Positions 18,536 to 22,000 of a stretch of 22,000 nucleotides of DNA are shown one piece after another. The position numbers and the translations under genes are program-made. Position 1 is the stretch's first letter. Every line of letters starts with the position of its first letter. The notes beneath the pieces are model-generated. The model saw only the letters and a program-made list of their open reading frames with translations. It had not been told where the DNA came from and did not search any database. Location: assembly GCA_903813345.2 (NCBI GenBank), contig CAIIXF020000332.1:1-22000 (forward strand). The letters run 5' to 3'. This stretch comes from Owenia fusiformis. Its lineage: Eukaryota; Annelida; Polychaeta; Sabellida; Oweniidae.

Positions 18536-19136
18536 CTCTGGGAGCCCCAAAATCTTGGAAAATGCATTTTCTTGGTGATGTATTTTCTAAACTACCGACT
18601 TCTTCATATAATTTGCACATTTTGGAGAGAAACCCACATTTACTACATGAAAGCTGCATTTTGCAAACTAAACCAAATGGAATTTTTTTATGTACCTTCA
18701 AATCACCTCTACACTTTTTGCTATGGGCCCTATGATCTTTTGCTACCAAGTTGAAACAATTAATCATAGAATTCTGACTAACTATAAGAGTTTCATCTCC
18801 ACATACAGTGCCATCTAGTGGTTCATCAGTGATGTATTTATCTGAGATTTTTGGTTCAGAAACTTTTGGCCTTAAAATCTTACCTCTACCAGGTTGCATG
18901 TGGACATCAGGTACTTCATAACTATTCCCACCTCTACTTTTCCTGACAACTAACGAATGAGTCTCCTGATCTAGCCTCCTAATTTTTGTAGGTGGGGACG
19001 ATTCCTCTTCGCGATTCGCTACCGTCCCATATGCCGGATGCTGAGTATGTCCTTCAGAAAATGTTTGCTGGTTACGAAACTTATTTTTGGAATAAAAATG
19101 ACCAAATCCTCTTGGTGGTTTTGACATAGTTGACAT
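18536..19136 (-). CDS. Mutator-like transposase, N-terminal exon (partial)
   Basis: A 201-codon frame opens at ATG 19136, the first Met after an in-frame TGA at 19199-19197. A second Met follows at codon 4 with A at -3. Residues 1-60 are basic and low-complexity, with an NLS-like PTKIRRL at 49-55. Residues 125-182 form a Cys-rich segment: C142, then FGLVCKMQLSCSKCGFLS with C158, C164 and C167, then KLYEEV at 175-180. The CxxC plus KLYEEV pattern is what I recall from the N-terminal part of metazoan proteins with a Mutator-like transposase domain. The frame meets a stop just past AGAGG|GTAAAT, a plausible splice donor at 18534, so this is probably a first exon. The catalytic part is not found downstream in the window. 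GC is higher than in the flanks. It may be a dead fragment. Confidence 0.6.
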
Positions 19137-19602
19137 TGCTTGATAACTTGGAACAATCCAAAGCAGAATGATGTTCTCCTCTCTAAGTCCAGTCTTTCAA
19201 GTGAAAGTAGTGGTTTGATTATACATGAGATGTGTTTCTGGGTGACTTGGGCAACCATCTGACCAATTAATAATTCCAGATCATGTTTAAAAAAGTGTCT
19301 GAAGAATGATAAAGTCTTAACACAATAAATAGTTCATTGTTTGAGTTTGAGATAAATCACCCCTAGATCAAAAGATGGCATGTCAGTACATTGTCAGTAT
19401 ATGTAAACAAACTGTATCTTGATTTATTTGCTAGATAAGGCATTGTTGTTCCATTTAAAGCAGACCTGGTCAAATTACCTGATTTATAGATCAGCTTTTT
19501 TTATGAATATATTACAATTTTAATGAAAAAACACAATACTCATTAATTATGCGCATATTAATTAGTTATTGCATAACTCATTTTCCAGTTCATGTTTTTC
19601 AG

Positions 19603-19819
19603 TAGCCGTGACTTGTTCCTACATCACATCATACAGACAACATCTCAACTGAGAGTACATACACCGATAGAGTCCATAGAAGTTCAGACAATAGCAGCAC
19701 AATCAGTGTTTAACCAGTCAGCACAACCAAATATTCCATGTGAGGGTAAGTCAGAATTCAATTTTTTTTACATAGATAAACATGGAGGAGGATTAAAAGC
19801 ATTATGGACTTTTATTAAG
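19603..19819 (+). other. Two candidate spliced exons (copy 2)
   Basis: Candidate exon A (19603-19745) and exon B (19776-19819) are flanked by the same acceptor and donor sequences as in copy 1 and keep the same joined frame. Exon A is identical in sequence to copy 1. Candidate A-B spacing is 30 bp. They run opposite to the transposase and start about 470 bp upstream of its ATG, so they could be a second element gene or a captured host fragment. The product is not recognised. Confidence 0.35.
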
Positions 19820-19851
19820 GTAAGACAGTAGATTCACCTCACACAGGACAT

Positions 19852-19869
19852 TGGTGCCAGGGATCAACC
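19852..19869 (+). other. tRNA-3'-end-like / primer-binding-site-like string (copy 2)
   Basis: This is the same 18 bases as at 920-937, again after ACA-T. It remains only a resemblance. Confidence 0.25.
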
Positions 19870-19881
19870 AGGTGTGACTAT

Positions 19882-20824
19882 TAGGTACAATACAACTCAC
19901 GTGGCTTTTTGTTTACTCATCGTAGGAAAAGTAGTCCATTTTGAAAACTGTGTGGGTGTTGGATGGTGTATAAATGGGACATATTAGGATGCAATGTACC
20001 TTTTTGCTGGTTAATAAGTAAGTGCAGACTCTTAGGCATTGGATGAAAGCAGAAAACTTTCATGAAAAAAATTGGATTATATTTTGGTAGATATTGATGA
20101 GATAGGGGGTGTGTTGGCTGGGCCATGTTAATTTTCCATTGAAAAATCACTACGCGTGTGAACAATCCACCGGTTCTTTTGATTTTCGTGGGATATTTTT
20201 TTCAAGACTTTTTCTGAGGTAAGTTTAAGGATATCTCTTTATTGTCTGTTAATATGAGTGAAATCGATGGGCTAGGATTTTTGTAATATTCTCTCAAACT
20301 TTGTCAATTCACCATGTTATCCTATGGCAGAAAAGTTGTTTTCTACCTAATAGGTACAATACAACTCACGTGGCCTTTTGTTTACTCATCGTAGGAAAAG
20401 CAGTCCATTTTGAAATCTGTTTGGGTGTTGGATGGTGTATAAATGGGACATATTAGGATGCAATGTACCTTTTTGCTGGTTAATAAGTAAGTGCAGACTC
20501 TTAGGCATTGGATGAAAGCAGAAAACTTTCATGAAAAAATTGGATTATTTTTTGGTAGATATTGATGAGATAGGGGGTGTGTTAGTTGGGCCATGTTAAT
20601 TTTCCTTTGAAAAATTACTACGCGTGTGAACAATCCAGCGGTTCTTTTGATTTTCGTGAGATATTTTTTTCAAGACTTTTTCTGAGGTAAGTTTAAGGAT
20701 ATTTCTTTATTGTCTGTTAATATGAGTGAAATCGATGGGCTAGGATTTTTGTAATATTCTCTCAAACTTTGTCAATTCACCATGTTATCCTATGGCAAAA
20801 AAGTAAGTTGTTTTTTACCTAATA
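19882..20824. repeat. 469-bp tandem duplication
   Basis: Copy A (19882-20350) and copy B (20351-20824) start TAGGTACAATACAACTCACGTGG and end CCTAATA. They differ by a few percent, including a small insertion in copy B near 20800. The first 69 bp also occur at 951-1019. Each copy has an E-box (CACGTG), a TATAAAT (about 19970, 20439), an ACGCGTGTGAACAATCCA block and a strong donor-like GAG|GTAAGT (about 20217, 20686). No protein-coding frame. Confidence 0.9.
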
Positions 20825-20882
20825 TTCAGATTTTTGGAAACACAATTTGGTAAGAAAAATGATTTTTTGGGTTTACGAAAAA

Positions 20883-20953
20883 CACCGACCGCCGACCACC
20901 GACCAGTCACTCTCCACAGTTGGGTACACGTGGTTGGTGGTCGACTGTCGGTC
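20883..20953. repeat. GC-rich hairpin
   Basis: The arm at 20883-20904 (ACCGACCGCCGACCACCGACC region) and the arm at 20932-20953 are complementary at 18 of 22 positions, with a 27-bp loop containing ACACGTGG. It is the most GC-rich patch in its neighbourhood. It may be a transposon end or a small foldback repeat. Confidence 0.6.
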
Positions 20954-21033
20954 TTTTACATGAAGATAAAAAGATGCAAAATCAGAGGAAAAACTAAAAC
21001 TTGGAATCCAATGACTATAGTACATTTACAAGG

Positions 21034-21072
21034 TCGTGATTTAAAAATGTATTTAATCATTTCAAATCACGA
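21034..21072. repeat. Short hairpin
   Basis: TCGTGATTT and AAATCACGA pair perfectly over 9 bp around a 21-bp AT-rich loop. Nearby, CGTAACAT and CACTTAACATTG words recur (21080-21240). No gene. Confidence 0.45.
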
Positions 21073-21368
21073 TGAAAAACGTAACATCGTCGTGGTGTCT
21101 TATTTTTAAGTGATGTCTCAGTTGTTAGAAGACCAATTTCATTCTGGTTAGTAACTTTGGATTATGATGAGAAAACGCACGTAACATTGCATTAAGTTCA
21201 TTAATATGAAACGCACTTAACAAAAACACACTTAACATTGTCGGTGTTCACGTCGTAACGTAATGTTTGATTTCTCAGTTGTTCAACCTCAACTGGTAAA
21301 AACTTCATTCAATATGACAAAAAAACTTTCTAATCATGGTAGTAGTTATTAGGGAATGAAGGAGCCAC
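21073..21368. other. Non-coding stretch with recurring ACNTAACATTG words
   Basis: Variants of CGTAACAT and ACTTAACA occur about five times between 21080 and 21260. No gene is recognised. Confidence 0.35.
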
Positions 21369-21823
21369 ATTCTAAGGTTGTACTACGGTGTACCATTACA
21401 TAATCCCTTTGTTCTAAGGTTGTTCTAAGGTTGCACCACGTTGTATGTTGCGTAACACCCCTTTGTTCTAAGGTTGTACCACGTTGTATGTTACGCAACA
21501 CCCCATTGTTAAGGTGTTGTACCATGATGTTCTACCTCTGTATGTTACGCAACGCCCTTTGTTAAGGGAGACACATGTCAACGTTGTACCAAGCTATGTT
21601 GCTCAACACCCATTGTTAAGGTGCTGTATTATGATGTTCTACCTCTGTATGTTACGCATCGCCCTTTGTTAAGGGAGACACATGTCAACGTTGTACCAAG
21701 CTATGTTGCTCAACACCCATTGTTAAGGTGTTGTACCATGATGTTCTACCTCTGTATGTTACGCATCGCCCTTTGTTAAGGGAGCCACACGTCAACGTTG
21801 TACCACTATGTTACTCAACACTC
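21369..21823. repeat. Satellite: short units expanding into a 107-bp dimeric repeat
   Basis: From about 21369 to 21528, units of about 43-54 bp carry TTCTAAGGTTGTACCACGTTGTATG-like sequence. From 21529 a longer unit starting GTTCTACCTCTGTATGTTACGC repeats at 21529, 21636 and 21743, exactly 107 bp apart. Each contains two related half-units (TGTTACGCAACGCCC...TTAAGG and TGTTGCTCAACACCC...TTAAGG). The last copy ends near 21823. Frames within it are by-products. Confidence 0.9.
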
Positions 21824-22000
21824 TTCCCTCCCTTAGTCTCCCGCTCGCCTCATTAGCTCGATAACAAAGGAGAGCGACGATTAGTGAGCGATTTAGAAAA
21901 TATGGTACACCACTGTAAATGTCGTACTTTTAACAAAACCTCATCACAGTGGGATAAATAGGGAAATTCGGTCTTTCATTTTATTTAGCCTCAGCTCACC

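Larger units (their letters stand above)
19062..19951. repeat. Dispersed module, copy 2
   Basis: This is nearly identical to 133-1023 in the same orientation. Here it is intact at the left, running into the full transposase exon. On the right it passes directly into the 469-bp tandem duplication. It is probably the better preserved copy of a Mutator-like element's 5' region. Confidence 0.9.

Noticed and set aside
133-19951. The two direct copies as LTRs of one 19.8-kb retroelement
   Set aside because: Both copies continue past the same primer-site-like string, the left copy lacks the transposase part, and no gag/pol lies between them.
20834-21109. A 91-codon plus-strand frame
   Set aside because: It runs through the GC-rich hairpin and has no motif or supporting context.
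16087-21823. The regularly spaced repeats at 16.1 and 21.4-21.8 kb as CRISPR-like arrays
   Set aside because: The repeats are contiguous without unique spacers, no cas genes are present, and the DNA is eukaryotic in character.
133-22000. An 18.9-kb tandem segmental duplication
   Set aside because: Homology between the copies ends on both sides within about 0.9 kb.

Overview
The window looks like non-coding, repeat-rich DNA from an invertebrate animal genome, probably aquatic. The evidence is an AT-rich background, many short interspersed inverted-repeat elements, palindromes built on AAAATGGC/GGCCATTTT, GT-AG splice signals, and fragments of metazoan transposase and reverse transcriptase (RT) families. 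I cannot name the phylum. No complete host gene is visible, and there is no operon, tRNA, rRNA or CRISPR locus.

Layout. 1-1.02 kb: a truncated copy of a module that recurs at 19.06-19.95 kb. It carries the 5' end of a Mutator-like transposase on the minus strand and two small candidate exons on the plus strand. 1.03-3.1 kb: an inverted-repeat-bounded segment, a cluster of promoter-type motifs, a 149-bp tandem repeat with palindromic YY1-like sites, and a tandem array of pogo/Tigger-like ends. 3.1-4.8 kb: two TA-flanked non-autonomous elements, one pogo-like MITE and one 917-bp foldback Tc1/mariner-type element. 4.82-10.13 kb: a 5.3-kb segment bounded by 25-bp CACTG-type inverted repeats (21/25 matching), AAA on each side, and clustered TTGACACG-like subterminal words. 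I read it as a non-coding EnSpm/CACTA-type element with smaller repeats nested inside. 10.34-11.37 kb: a hAT-like non-autonomous element with CGCGGGA subterminal repeats and a 6-bp target duplication.

11.5-15.0 kb holds RT relics in three places and both orientations. The plus strand at 12.38-12.61 kb has two copies of the QGS motif. The minus strand at 13.33-13.84 kb keeps WLD, LEKGIMAGC and FMDD motifs. The minus strand at 14.04-14.64 kb has four decayed QGS motifs inside a tandem repeat. An inverted pair at 11.53 and 14.95 kb brackets this region. 15.1-15.5 kb: an LTR-end/primer-binding-site signature of BEL/Pao type, then a degenerate repeat. 16.09-16.5 kb: a minisatellite with three-unit higher-order structure (B-A-A-B-A-A-B). 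18.5-20.8 kb: the best coding segment, a 201-codon first exon of a Mutator-like transposase (minus strand), with its upstream module and a 469-bp tandem duplication. 21.37-21.82 kb: a dimeric 107-bp satellite.

Nothing here forms a pathway. The content is successive transposon insertions and tandem expansion. The items most worth follow-up are the CACTG-bounded 5.3-kb element, the duplicated transposase module with conserved spliced exons (possible gene capture), and the cluster of RT motif relics.
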